Source: Alphaproteobacteria bacterium (lineage in GTDB: Bacteria; Pseudomonadota; Alphaproteobacteria; GCA-2731375). From it: a stretch of DNA of 64,000 bases. Shown here piece after piece: positions 45,243 to 53,897 of the stretch (position 1 is its first letter; each line of letters starts with the position of its first letter). The DNA lies in NCBI GenBank assembly GCA_021776235.1, contig JAJFGG010000103.1:1-64000 (forward strand). Direction: 5' to 3'. The notes under the pieces were generated by a model. That model was not told the origin of the DNA and ran no database searches. It saw only the letters and a list, made by a program, of their open reading frames with translations. The position numbers and the translations under genes are program-made.

Positions 45243-47066
45243 ATGTGCGGAATATTTTCCCTTTTTCTGAACCGGCCCCTAGCAGAGGCTGACCTTGCGC
45301 TGGCACGGGCGGGCCGACAGCTGTTGCGCCATCGCGGACCAGACGCCGAGGGTGAATGGTATGATCTGGAGGCGGGCGTCTACCTCGGCCACCGGCGGCT
45401 TTCCATCATCGACCCCACACCAGCCAGTAATCAACCCATGGCGCGTGACGGAAGCGTGCTTTGCCAAAACGGCGAAATATACAACTACCCCAATTTGAAG
45501 CAGCAACTGCGCCAGAGGGGCATCAACTTCACCACCAATGGCGACACGGAAGTATTGTTGCGCGCCTGGCAGACCTGGGGTGAAGAAACCCTGGACCGTC
45601 TTGACGCCATGTTTGCATTCGCACTTTGGGATCGAGAGCGCGGTTATCTGGCAGTCGATCCATTTGGCGAAAAACCGCTCTACACTGCAGAAACTCCAGA
45701 CGGCCTGTACGTCAGCTCCGAGATCGAACCGCTCGCCACTTTGTTGCAACTCGACCCTTACCTCCAAGGCCGTGACCTGGCCGCCTATCTCAGCTTTGGC
45801 TACGTTTCTCCCCCCGCCACGGCATACAAGGAAATCCACCGGGTCGAAGCCGGCACCCTATTGACCGTTGAACGGGGCACCGTTGTCCGGCGCAAGAAAT
45901 ACTGGTCCGTGCCGGAATTCCGTCATACGGCGGGACCCGCACGAGTGTTATCGGAACGCGACCTGGACCGATTGCATGAGATTTTGGTCGAGAGTGTCAG
46001 AGGCAGGTTGCTTGCGGACGTGCCGCTCTGCCTGTTTTTATCGAGCGGCGTGGATTCGTCACTCGTGGCGGCTATCGCGTCCCAAGACCTGGGAGTAAAG
46101 CCAGATTGTATTACGGTTTCCTATCCGAACAGTTCAGTCCCTGACGAAGGCGGCGAAGCCGCCGAAGTGGCTGCCTACCTTGGTCTCGGCCACCGGATCA
46201 TTGAAACCGAGAGTGATCCCAGCCAAGTGTCGCCGGACAATGTCCTGGATCTGTTCGGTCAGCCTTGCGAAAGTCTGACATCCCTCTCCGTATACCAAAT
46301 GTGTCGAGCAGCTGCGTCGAACCACAAAGTAGCGCTGACGGGAACGGGTGGTGATGAGATATTTTTTGGTTACCAGAAGCATAGTGATATCTATCGGCAC
46401 CGCCACTTCTATGGCCTGCCAGAGTGGCTTCGCCGTGGGCTTGGTGCATGCGCCCGGCCGATTGCCGCGAGGAGCGCGCGGCTGGCGCAACTGACATATG
46501 CCTTCGGTGTCCCCGATCATCAGCTTTATGTGGCGCATAAATGCTACCCGACGATCGATTGGCTGCAGCGACTGGAGGGCTTCGATGAGTGGACAGAGGC
46601 GGCATTTGGCGGCCCCCGGCGGCCGCTGGACGAGCAAACGGCACAAAACGAAATCTCCTTGGCGCTGGCAGGCCTACGCCTTGTTGTCATGGATGCGGCC
46701 AGTATGCGCGCCAGCCTCGAAATTCGAACACCGTTTCTGAATAGGGGCTTGGTTGAGACCATCGCAGAGATGGATCCGAGGTCGTTTTTTGCGTTCGGTC
46801 AGAAGGACGCGCTCAGACGATTGTTACGGCGTTACCTGCCGGAACATCTGGTCGACCGGCCAAAGCGTGGCTTCGTATTTCCGCAAGATCTGTATCTCGA
46901 TATGCATGGCCGTAAAGGGATCCAGATCCCTGGGCTGGCCCAAGACCTGGTGGACGAGGTCTGGCAGCGCAGGAACACCAGCCCAGGATGGCGGCGGCAG
47001 GCGGTACGGCTGATCGCCCTGGAGCGTTTCTTCACCCGACATCAGGAACTGCGGCAGGTCGCATGA
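45243..47066 (+). CDS. asnB: Asparagine synthetase-type glutamine amidotransferase (copy 2)
   Basis: A 607-residue enzyme with the catalytic cysteine at residue 2 (MCGIFSLF), RGPDAEG, CQNGEIYNY and DTEVL in the glutaminase domain, and the PP-loop FLSSGVDSS plus TGTGGDEIFFGY in the synthetase domain. It is clearly diverged from copy 1 at 14024. Its gene overlaps a polysaccharide-deacetylase-like gene by four bases, so it belongs to the assembly operon. It may amidate a uronic acid carboxyl, giving for example a uronamide; the acceptor is inferred. Confidence 0.9.
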   Translation: MCGIFSLFLNRPLAEADLALARAGRQLLRHRGPDAEGEWYDLEAGVYLGHRRLSIIDPTPASNQPMARDGSVLCQNGEIYNYPNLKQQLRQRGINFTTNGDTEVLLRAWQTWGEETLDRLDAMFAFALWDRERGYLAVDPFGEKPLYTAETPDGLYVSSEIEPLATLLQLDPYLQGRDLAAYLSFGYVSPPATAYKEIHRVEAGTLLTVERGTVVRRKKYWSVPEFRHTAGPARVLSERDLDRLHEILVESVRGRLLADVPLCLFLSSGVDSSLVAAIASQDLGVKPDCITVSYPNSSVPDEGGEAAEVAAYLGLGHRIIETESDPSQVSPDNVLDLFGQPCESLTSLSVYQMCRAAASNHKVALTGTGGDEIFFGYQKHSDIYRHRHFYGLPEWLRRGLGACARPIAARSARLAQLTYAFGVPDHQLYVAHKCYPTIDWLQRLEGFDEWTEAAFGGPRRPLDEQTAQNEISLALAGLRLVVMDAASMRASLEIRTPFLNRGLVETIAEMDPRSFFAFGQKDALRRLLRRYLPEHLVDRPKRGFVFPQDLYLDMHGRKGIQIPGLAQDLVDEVWQRRNTSPGWRRQAVRLIALERFFTRHQELRQVA

Positions 47067-48421
47067 AAACGGCTTGTGCAAAAGAACCGGCGGCTGATGC
47101 CAATGTCCGCAGCTATAGACTCTCCCTGGATCCGGCGCTGGAAGCATTCCGTCCGGAGCTGGAATTCGCTTGCCGGTTTCTGGATCGATGCCACTACCTC
47201 GCGCGTCACGATGAAGCGGATCTGCTGCTCCACTATGGCGCTCATCCACCAAAAGGCGCGGTGCATGTGCCCGCTGCGCTATTTCCAAACGGTGTGAGCA
47301 TAAAAGCCGATGGTATTCATCCGGATTTCGATGGACTGAATGGTATTGAGGCCGGCGCAACCGGTCCGGCGTTACTGCCTCCGGCTGATCCTGCTCCGGG
47401 TCCCACCAGCCGGCTCGGCTATGACGCACTCGGAACAATATTTCTTATGCTATCCCGATTGGAAGAACGGGACAGCCCGGCAAAAACCCAGGATCGCTAT
47501 GGGCGCTATCCGGCCGAAGCATCGATCAGTTCACGCTGCCGTGACCTGTCCACGCCTTTGGCGGATATTGCGGCAAAGGATCTGGCGCAGGCGCTGACTG
47601 GTGTATCTGATCCGCCATCTCGGACAGAGTACAAAGTATGGCTGACCCACGATGTCGACCGGATCCGCGGATACCACACGCTCGAACATCTGTTCAAGAA
47701 TGCGGTGGGAGATGTCATCTTTCGGCATAACCCCAAATCAGCGGTGACCTCATTGTGGCGGGCCGCAACGTCTGGCGAGCCATGGCGCGCCTGTCGACAC
47801 ATCATGAATCTGGCTGAGCGATATGGTCATACCAGCCGTTTCTATTTCATGGGACCGACCGAACATTCCATGGACAACAACTATCTTTTGCGGTCGCCCC
47901 GGCTGGTCCGCCAACTGGTGGACGAGATGGTTTCCCGCGGGCATATCATTGGCTTCCACCCAGGTGCGGAGACACGGCGTGATGCCACGGAATGGCAGCG
48001 CCAGAAGGCGGGTCTGGAAAGCGTGATCGGACGCACGGTCCATGAAGGACGGCAGCATGGCCTGTTGTTCGATGCCGAATTCACATTGGATATGTGGAAC
48101 GACGGCGGCATGACGCATGAATTGTCGCTTGGATTTCCCGCGCCTTCGGGATTTCGATCCGGCACTTGCCGTTCGCATCCAGTCTACAGCCTAAGCCGCC
48201 GGCGAACGCTGGAGATTACGGCTGTACCAACGGCCATCATGGATTTTGGCCTATTTGGCGGCCGTTATCGTGAACTGACGGTCGACCAGGCAATTTCCGA
48301 GGCACAGAGAATTGTTGATACTTGCCGCACCTATGGTGGCGACTTGGTGGTGCTATATCACCCGGCGGAGATGCGCCCACCCCGTACGACGTTTTTTGAA
48401 CGCCTGGTGCCAATATTGTGA
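47063..48421 (+). CDS. Polysaccharide deacetylase-like protein (DUF7033-type)
   Basis: A 452-residue protein. The metal-binding motif LTHDVDRIRGY (about residue 195) and GHIIGFHPGAET match the NodB-like deacetylase fold; the first 180 residues are an extra domain seen in polysaccharide-deacetylase-like proteins of glycan loci. There is no signal peptide, suggesting action on a cytoplasmic nucleotide sugar or lipid-linked intermediate. ATG 47063 overlaps the upstream stop, and the downstream deacetylase gene overlaps this one by four bases. Confidence 0.75.
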   Translation: MKTACAKEPAADANVRSYRLSLDPALEAFRPELEFACRFLDRCHYLARHDEADLLLHYGAHPPKGAVHVPAALFPNGVSIKADGIHPDFDGLNGIEAGATGPALLPPADPAPGPTSRLGYDALGTIFLMLSRLEERDSPAKTQDRYGRYPAEASISSRCRDLSTPLADIAAKDLAQALTGVSDPPSRTEYKVWLTHDVDRIRGYHTLEHLFKNAVGDVIFRHNPKSAVTSLWRAATSGEPWRACRHIMNLAERYGHTSRFYFMGPTEHSMDNNYLLRSPRLVRQLVDEMVSRGHIIGFHPGAETRRDATEWQRQKAGLESVIGRTVHEGRQHGLLFDAEFTLDMWNDGGMTHELSLGFPAPSGFRSGTCRSHPVYSLSRRRTLEITAVPTAIMDFGLFGGRYRELTVDQAISEAQRIVDTCRTYGGDLVVLYHPAEMRPPRTTFFERLVPIL

Positions 48422-49182
48422 CGCATGAGATACCAGTGCCACTAAATCCGATGACAGCAGGCTCCTTTTCACTTGACCGCTATGGCGACCTGATCGCGGC
48501 ATTCAGCGACAAAGGATACACAATCGTAGAGTTCGCGGATCTACGCCCAGACAGCCAGCATCTGGTATTGCGGCACGACATAGATTTTGATCTAGAGGCG
48601 GCCGCAAAGATGGCGGAGTTCGAGACAAAGAGGGGCATTCGCGCCACCTATTGCATCCTTCTCCGTACTGAATTTTACAATATTTTCTCCGCTGGCGCGC
48701 AGATGGCAATTAGGCGAATTGCAGATGCCGGACATGAAATTGGTCTGCATTTTGATGCCGCTCTATATTCTGGCGACATGAGAGCATTGACCGGGGCGGC
48801 CCAAGCGGAATGCCAGATTCTCGGTCAGGCTATTCAGGGCAAAATCAAAGTCCTTAGTTTTCACCGGCCCCAGCCTGACTTGTTTGGTGCCGATATGTTG
48901 ATTGATGGTGTGCTGAACGCATACGGCCGCCGGTTCTTCGAGGAAATTGGGTACTGTTCTGATTCACGCGGCGCCTGGCACCATGGACACCCGCTTGAAC
49001 ACCCATCCGTTTCGGAGGGCGGCGCCTTGCAATTACTGACGCATCCGATTTGGTGGGCCGGGGGAGAGGGCCGGAACGCTCAGGATACAATTGCGCATTT
49101 ACTAGCCACACGGCAAACCTTCATGGCGTCAGAGGCCAGCCGTCATTGTAGTGCCTACCGTTCGATGGACGCTGATGAGTAA
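48418..49182 (+). CDS. Polysaccharide deacetylase-like protein
   Basis: A 254-residue NodB-fold protein with VLRHDIDFDLEAAAKMAE (catalytic Asp and metal Asp) and the second motif HEIGLHFDAA, followed by VLSFHRPQPD. It starts at GTG 48418, overlapping the stop of the first deacetylase-like gene. Small proteins of this type occur near amidotransferase and epimerase genes in O-antigen loci. It could remove an N-acetyl group so that another acyl can be added. Its end overlaps the epimerase gene by 8 bp. Confidence 0.8.
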   Translation: MTHEIPVPLNPMTAGSFSLDRYGDLIAAFSDKGYTIVEFADLRPDSQHLVLRHDIDFDLEAAAKMAEFETKRGIRATYCILLRTEFYNIFSAGAQMAIRRIADAGHEIGLHFDAALYSGDMRALTGAAQAECQILGQAIQGKIKVLSFHRPQPDLFGADMLIDGVLNAYGRRFFEEIGYCSDSRGAWHHGHPLEHPSVSEGGALQLLTHPIWWAGGEGRNAQDTIAHLLATRQTFMASEASRHCSAYRSMDADE

Positions 49183-50095
49183 GAGAGTACTCGTTGCGGG
49201 CGGTGCCGGCTTCCTTGGCTCGTGGTGTGTCGACCGCATGGTCCAGGCCGGCTTTGAAGTTGTCGCGTTTGACAACTTTCTGTCCGGTCGCGCGGAAAAT
49301 CTTGACAATGTACGACATCACGCCGCCCTACATCGTGGAGACATCAGGCAAATCGGCGACCTACGGTCGGTTCCAGGTAACTTCGATATTATCGTTCATT
49401 TCGCCTTTCCAACCCCCCTGTGCACCCGCGATCATGACCTGCAGTTTCATGATATCGCCTCTCAAGGCACAGCCAATCTTTTGCAATTCGCTTTGGAAAA
49501 GTCTGCATACTTTCTTTATGGATCCTCGATTTCCGTATACGGATTTCAGGATACCATTCCAATAACTGAAGATCATGACTGCAAACCTGCCCTTGTATAC
49601 GGGGCCAATAAACTGCACGGCGAAAACCTTTGCCATGCCTTCGGTCAAATTCATGGTCTGAAATATGAGATACTCAGGTACTCTGATTTGTACGGACCAC
49701 GAGACCAGCGCCAGAACGCCATAAACAATTTCCTAAGCGCAGCCATGAATAACCAGTCGTTGGAAATTCGTGGTGGTGGTGACCAGCGCCGCAGCTATAC
49801 TTACGTGTCTGACGCGGCGGATGCCACGGTCATGGCGCTTGGGAAGCAAAATGAAGGCGCCACGATTAATCTAGCCTCAGACCGGTCCATAAGCATTGCA
49901 GAATTGGCAAAATTGATTGTCGATAGGTTTGCCCCGGACCTGCGGGTTTTGAACGTGGATGGTCTCACCGATCCACGGCACTATGTTTTCAGCAACGACA
50001 AATTTGCCCGCCTGGTTGGGGACATGACATGGACGCAACTAGATGCCGGTTTGGCGCATACCTTTCAGGCCATTGAAAACAGTTTACAAGCCTAA
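49175..50095 (+). CDS. NAD-dependent sugar epimerase/dehydratase
   Basis: A 306-residue extended SDR: VLVAGGAGFLGSWCVDRM at the N-terminus, YGSSISVYGFQD with the catalytic Ser region, and the YGANK Tyr-Lys pair. LRYSDLYGPRDQRQNAINNF and RRSYTYVSDAADATV fit UDP-sugar 4-epimerases and related decarboxylases. ATG 49175 overlaps the deacetylase stop. It likely modifies a UDP-sugar; the exact reaction cannot be read from the sequence. Confidence 0.88.
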   Translation: MSKRVLVAGGAGFLGSWCVDRMVQAGFEVVAFDNFLSGRAENLDNVRHHAALHRGDIRQIGDLRSVPGNFDIIVHFAFPTPLCTRDHDLQFHDIASQGTANLLQFALEKSAYFLYGSSISVYGFQDTIPITEDHDCKPALVYGANKLHGENLCHAFGQIHGLKYEILRYSDLYGPRDQRQNAINNFLSAAMNNQSLEIRGGGDQRRSYTYVSDAADATVMALGKQNEGATINLASDRSISIAELAKLIVDRFAPDLRVLNVDGLTDPRHYVFSNDKFARLVGDMTWTQLDAGLAHTFQAIENSLQA

Positions 50096-50116
50096 ATTGG
50101 GGCGCGGATATCCGTC

Positions 50117-50611
50117 TTGGTAAAGCCACCGCTTAAGATATTAAATTTGACCCGCGATCGCTGCCTTATGTTGATGGATCAACTTATCGCCGTCGGGCAG
50201 GACTATAGCGATTGGGCTGAGGATCAATTCCTTGCCGAACTGCCTGACAAATTTTCTCTCAGCTTTGCCATTCAGGCGAATGAGGAGGTTGGTCATGGCC
50301 CGGACTGCAGCAAGCCTCGAACCACCATTCAGAATGCCGGAACGCTGAATGATGGGATTGTGGGCTATTGCATCATGTCGCGGAAATGGCCGGATAAAGT
50401 CCATATCCACCATTTTATGATTCATCATGAAAGGCGCAGTTTGGGATTGGGCCCGATCATGCTTGATGAAGCTGGCAAACGCGCTGCTGATTTACCATTG
50501 AGCTTGAAAGTACCCAACTTCAACGTCGGTGCCATAAAATTTTATGAAAGGCACGGCTTTACCATCGACAGGGAAGTGCGCCAGATTTCCTGGATGCTAA
50601 AGAATAAATAG
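50117..50611 (+). CDS. GNAT acetyltransferase
   Basis: A 164-residue GNAT domain: IHHFMIHHERRSLGLGPIML is the cofactor-binding strand and turn, and NFNVGAIKFYERHGF the late motif. Translation may begin at TTG 50117 since no ATG lies near the expected start. It resembles acetyltransferases acting on amino sugars, and it follows an epimerase by 22 bp. The acceptor is unknown. Confidence 0.78.
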   Translation: MVKPPLKILNLTRDRCLMLMDQLIAVGQDYSDWAEDQFLAELPDKFSLSFAIQANEEVGHGPDCSKPRTTIQNAGTLNDGIVGYCIMSRKWPDKVHIHHFMIHHERRSLGLGPIMLDEAGKRAADLPLSLKVPNFNVGAIKFYERHGFTIDREVRQISWMLKNK

Positions 50612-50613
50612 GC

Positions 50614-50835
50614 GTGCGAACATCAGGTGCCCAATTGCGGGATGCGAACAAGGTTATGTCTCCGGCACACAGTGCCTTTAGCGAAAACGGGCCCTTGGCG
50701 GAAATTGGCCCTTGGCGGAACTTGGCTTCATACTGGCGCTCGGTCCGGTTCCAAGAATGGTGCTGGCGGCGCCGATGCGTTGTTGGACCAACACCAGAAT
50801 TCGACATGTCCAACCCGAATAGCGAGACGCAATGA
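50614..50835 (+). CDS. Possible small gene, unknown function
   Basis: A 73-codon frame that starts (GTG) two bases after the GNAT stop and ends in an ATGA overlap with wbqC, exactly the spacing used by real genes in this locus. The peptide is rich in Trp and Arg and matches no family I know. The region also contains a 17-bp tandem duplication (50690-50723). Coding potential is plausible from position only; it may be noncoding or a gene remnant. Confidence 0.3.
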   Translation: MRTSGAQLRDANKVMSPAHSAFSENGPLAEIGPWRNLASYWRSVRFQEWCWRRRCVVGPTPEFDMSNPNSETQ

Positions 50836-51521
50836 AAATTGGCATTCACCAACCAAATTATATTCCATGGTTGGGTTATTTCAAAAAAATCACTGCGTCC
50901 GACGTCTTTGTGTTTTTTGACAATGTCCAGATGCCCGGTGGAAAAAGCCTGGTTTCCCGAAATGCAATCAAGACCGACCGAGGTCGACAGTGGCTGACGG
51001 TGCCGGTTCGCGACAAACTTACAAGCCAAATTTCAGATGTACGTATTTCAGATGATCGATGGAAGCGCAAGCATTTGGGGTCTCTAAAGGGCGCCTATGC
51101 CAAGGCAGAGTGGAAATCGATTATTGCAGACCTGCTCGAGCCAACGTTGTCCGAGCCCCATGACTGCCTGGCGGACATGAATATCGCGCTCATCAAGCGC
51201 ATTGCGTTAATACTTGAAATGAACGCAACGACTTTTCTCCGCGCTTCGGAGATGCAATTGTCGGAAGACGGTGCCGACAGCATCGCGGAAATTCTGTTGA
51301 AAACCGAAGCCCGCGTTTACGTCACGGGGTCGGGCGCCGGAACACGGCGGCACCTAGATGTCGAAGGTCTGCGACAGCGCGGAATTGAGACTGAGTTCGT
51401 CTCTGATGACTTTCCCGAGTATCCGCAACTACATGGAACTTTTGAGTCACGGCTATCCATTGTTGACGCTCTTTTGAACATAGGGCCACAAGCCACACGC
51501 AAGATGATTGACGGCGTCTGA
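50832..51521 (+). CDS. wbqC: WbqC family protein
   Basis: A 229-residue WbqC-like protein. The N-terminal signature is IGIHQPNYIPWLGYFKKI, and VFFDNVQMPGGKSLVSRN and WLTVPVRDK are conserved. WbqC proteins are common in O-antigen loci with formyl- or acyl-amino sugars; the biochemical role is not settled. It lies between a GNAT and a GT4 gene in one operon. Confidence 0.93.
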   Translation: MKIGIHQPNYIPWLGYFKKITASDVFVFFDNVQMPGGKSLVSRNAIKTDRGRQWLTVPVRDKLTSQISDVRISDDRWKRKHLGSLKGAYAKAEWKSIIADLLEPTLSEPHDCLADMNIALIKRIALILEMNATTFLRASEMQLSEDGADSIAEILLKTEARVYVTGSGAGTRRHLDVEGLRQRGIETEFVSDDFPEYPQLHGTFESRLSIVDALLNIGPQATRKMIDGV

Positions 51522-51523
51522 AT

Positions 51524-52723
51524 ATGGCGGCAGTGACAAGAGTATTATGCCTTGATCACGAGGGCGGTCATGGCGGTTCATCAATCAGCCTTTTCCATTT
51601 ACTCCGGCACATGGACCGGAGCAGCGTTCGAGTTAAGGTCATCTGCCGGAAACAGAGCGACATACAGAAAAAATACAACGCCCTGGGTATCGAAACCGCT
51701 GTGGAGCCTGAGCTGCTGTTGTTTTCGCCCTCCGAGAAAGGCTGGAAACAGAACCTGAGCCTGGTGAAGAATGCATTTCCGGATCTGATCCGAGGACATC
51801 AAGACTCGAACCAGCTTGCCAGGGAAATTGAAAACGACTTTGACGTCGTCCACTTCAATCACGCAAGCCTGTTCGTCCTTGCCGCCAGGCTGCGCAAAAA
51901 GACCGGCAAGCCGTTTTCCATGCATATCCGGACCCGACCTGAAGACACCGTCCTAACCAGGCTTCAATCACGCTCGATACTGAAAAACTGCGACAAGCTG
52001 GTTTACATTACTGAAAACGAGCAAGAACACTTCAAGGCCTTGGCCGGCAAAGCACCTGGGACCGTCATATTCAACCCGACAACGTCGCCTGCGCAAAACT
52101 CGTCGACCCATCCCCGCATTCCAGATGACAGGCGTCTTAAGATAGCGTCATTGAAAAGCTTCCGCCCCTCTCTGGGCCATTCCCGTTTGGTCGAAATTGC
52201 CCAAAAACTCTCCGATAGGGGCGAAACGGATAAAGTGCTGTTTGTCATGGCGGGCGATATGCGTCTTTGGCCATCATTGCCTGGCGCATTGGGCGCCGTC
52301 GCGGCCCGGGGCGGGGATTTTGAAGCGTACGTAAATGACCTCGGTCTTGCGGAATTTTTTCATTTCCTGGGCTGGGTACCGGATCCGGAACAGGTGCTAT
52401 CCGCCTGCGACCTGCTGGCCGTGCCGAGTATGGAGAACAACCCATGGGGACGGGACGTCATTGAAGCCTTGTCTCTCGGCAAACCGGTGCTGGCCACCGG
52501 AGAATGGGACGGTTTTATCAAGGACGGAGAAACAGGGTTGCTGGCCGCGAACTTTGAGGCAGAAAATTTTGCCGACGAGCTCCTCAATCTATTTGATGAT
52601 CGTGCAAAGTTGGACTATTGGGGCGAGACGGGACGCAGGCATATCGCCTCAATCTGTTCACCGCCTGATAGGGCCCATGATCTGCAGGAACTCTGGCACT
52701 CAGTCGCGCACCGCCAGGCTTAG
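51524..52723 (+). CDS. GT4-family glycosyltransferase
   Basis: A 399-residue GT-B enzyme: the N-terminal acceptor domain begins VLCLDHEGGHGGSSISLFH, and the donor domain contains FHFLGWVPDPEQVL, the EX7E region AVPSMENNPWGRDVIEALS and GKPVLATGEWDGFI. It begins two bases after the wbqC stop. Likely a cytoplasmic sugar transferase for one unit of the repeat. Donor and linkage are unknown. Confidence 0.88.
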   Translation: MAAVTRVLCLDHEGGHGGSSISLFHLLRHMDRSSVRVKVICRKQSDIQKKYNALGIETAVEPELLLFSPSEKGWKQNLSLVKNAFPDLIRGHQDSNQLAREIENDFDVVHFNHASLFVLAARLRKKTGKPFSMHIRTRPEDTVLTRLQSRSILKNCDKLVYITENEQEHFKALAGKAPGTVIFNPTTSPAQNSSTHPRIPDDRRLKIASLKSFRPSLGHSRLVEIAQKLSDRGETDKVLFVMAGDMRLWPSLPGALGAVAARGGDFEAYVNDLGLAEFFHFLGWVPDPEQVLSACDLLAVPSMENNPWGRDVIEALSLGKPVLATGEWDGFIKDGETGLLAANFEAENFADELLNLFDDRAKLDYWGETGRRHIASICSPPDRAHDLQELWHSVAHRQA

Positions 52724-52785
52724 GCCGCATCACTCCATTTGATCTGATATTGCCATGAAGAAAAATTGTGAAACTGGATTATTGA

Positions 52786-53775
52786 ATGCTGAATAAGCTA
52801 AATGTCGCAGTCGTAGGGACCGGCTATTGGGGAAAAAACCTACTTCGAAATTTTAACGATTTAGGCGTTCTGTACGCATTCTGTGAAGCGGAGGATGCCA
52901 AGCGTACCGCGCACCAGGAAAATTATCGTTCGGCCCTATCATATAAATCCTTTAGCGATGTTCTCGCCAATAAGGAAATTGACGCCGTTGTCATAGCCAC
53001 GCCGGCGGCCACGCACGGCGGATTGGTACGCCAAGCTCTTGAGGCCAAGAAATCCGTATTTGTTGAAAAACCGCTTTGTCTGGATGTGGATGAGGCAGAA
53101 TCGTTGCGTGATCTCGCGCTATCCCTTGGCGTGACGCTGATGGTCGGACACTTGTTGCTCTATCATCCAGCCTTTCGCGCGGTCAAAGCGTATGTTGACT
53201 CCGGCAAACTCGGACGCCTGCGGTATATTTACAGTAACAGACTCAGCTTGGGTAAGATCCGGAAGGAAGAAAATGCGCTTTGGTCGTTCGCCCCGCATGA
53301 CATCTCGATGATTCTGTCATTAGCGGGCCGCATGCCGGAAAAAATCACCGCCACCGGCGCGCAATATCTCTATACTGGCGTGGCGGATACGACCTTGTCC
53401 CACTTAAGCTTCAGCAACAATTTGCAGGCTCACATTTTTGTTTCGTGGCTGCATCCTTTCAAAGACCATCGCATGGTTGTCATTGGCGAAGATGGCATGG
53501 TCGCTTTCGACGATGCCGCACTGGGCGGCGAAAAAGTTCTTTCCTATCCGCACACACTCGAATGGAACGGCGACATCCCGAATATTTCAAAGGCAGACGC
53601 AGTGCCGGTTCATTACGCCGCCGACGAACCATTGAGGGTGGAATGTCAGGCTTTTATTGACGCCGTAACCGAAAACGTCGAGCCGCCGTCAAATGCCGAT
53701 GAAGGGGTGCGCGTGTTAAAGGTCCTGGACGCCTGCCAGAAAGCCATTACCGAAGGTAGAGTCGTAGAGCTTTGA
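52786..53775 (+). CDS. wbpB: Gfo/Idh/MocA oxidoreductase, WbpB/WlbA-like
   Basis: A 329-residue oxidoreductase whose GTGYWGKNLLRNF start, FVEKPLCLDVDEAESLRDLA and MVGHLLLYHPAF closely follow WbpB/WlbA, the enzymes that oxidise the 3-hydroxyl of UDP-GlcNAc-uronic acid. SFAPHDISMIL holds the catalytic-region His. WbpD-like and WbpE-like genes lie at 57473 and 58083, completing amination and acetylation to a UDP-2,3-diacetamido-uronic acid. The intervening genes split the set, which is usually contiguous. The 6-dehydrogenase WbpA is not in the window. Confidence 0.85.
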   Translation: MLNKLNVAVVGTGYWGKNLLRNFNDLGVLYAFCEAEDAKRTAHQENYRSALSYKSFSDVLANKEIDAVVIATPAATHGGLVRQALEAKKSVFVEKPLCLDVDEAESLRDLALSLGVTLMVGHLLLYHPAFRAVKAYVDSGKLGRLRYIYSNRLSLGKIRKEENALWSFAPHDISMILSLAGRMPEKITATGAQYLYTGVADTTLSHLSFSNNLQAHIFVSWLHPFKDHRMVVIGEDGMVAFDDAALGGEKVLSYPHTLEWNGDIPNISKADAVPVHYAADEPLRVECQAFIDAVTENVEPPSNADEGVRVLKVLDACQKAITEGRVVEL

Positions 53776-53882
53776 TGTTTGGTTTTATTATTCATTCCAA
53801 GATGGTTGGGTTAGACGGTAAAGCTTTTGCGTGCCGAACAATAGTGCTCAGTTGTTTTACTATTTATTACTTGAATAAAGAT

Positions 53883-53897
53883 TAACAGTAACTGTTA
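53883..53897 (+). promoter_or_regulatory. Palindrome covering the translation start of the MBOAT gene
   Basis: Positions 53883-53889 and 53891-53897 are perfect 7-bp inverted repeats around one A. The right arm ends on the A of the ATG start codon. No purine-rich ribosome-binding site is present, and the surrounding 120 bp is AT-rich compared with neighbours. It may be an operator or a translation-control hairpin, or chance. Confidence 0.35.
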
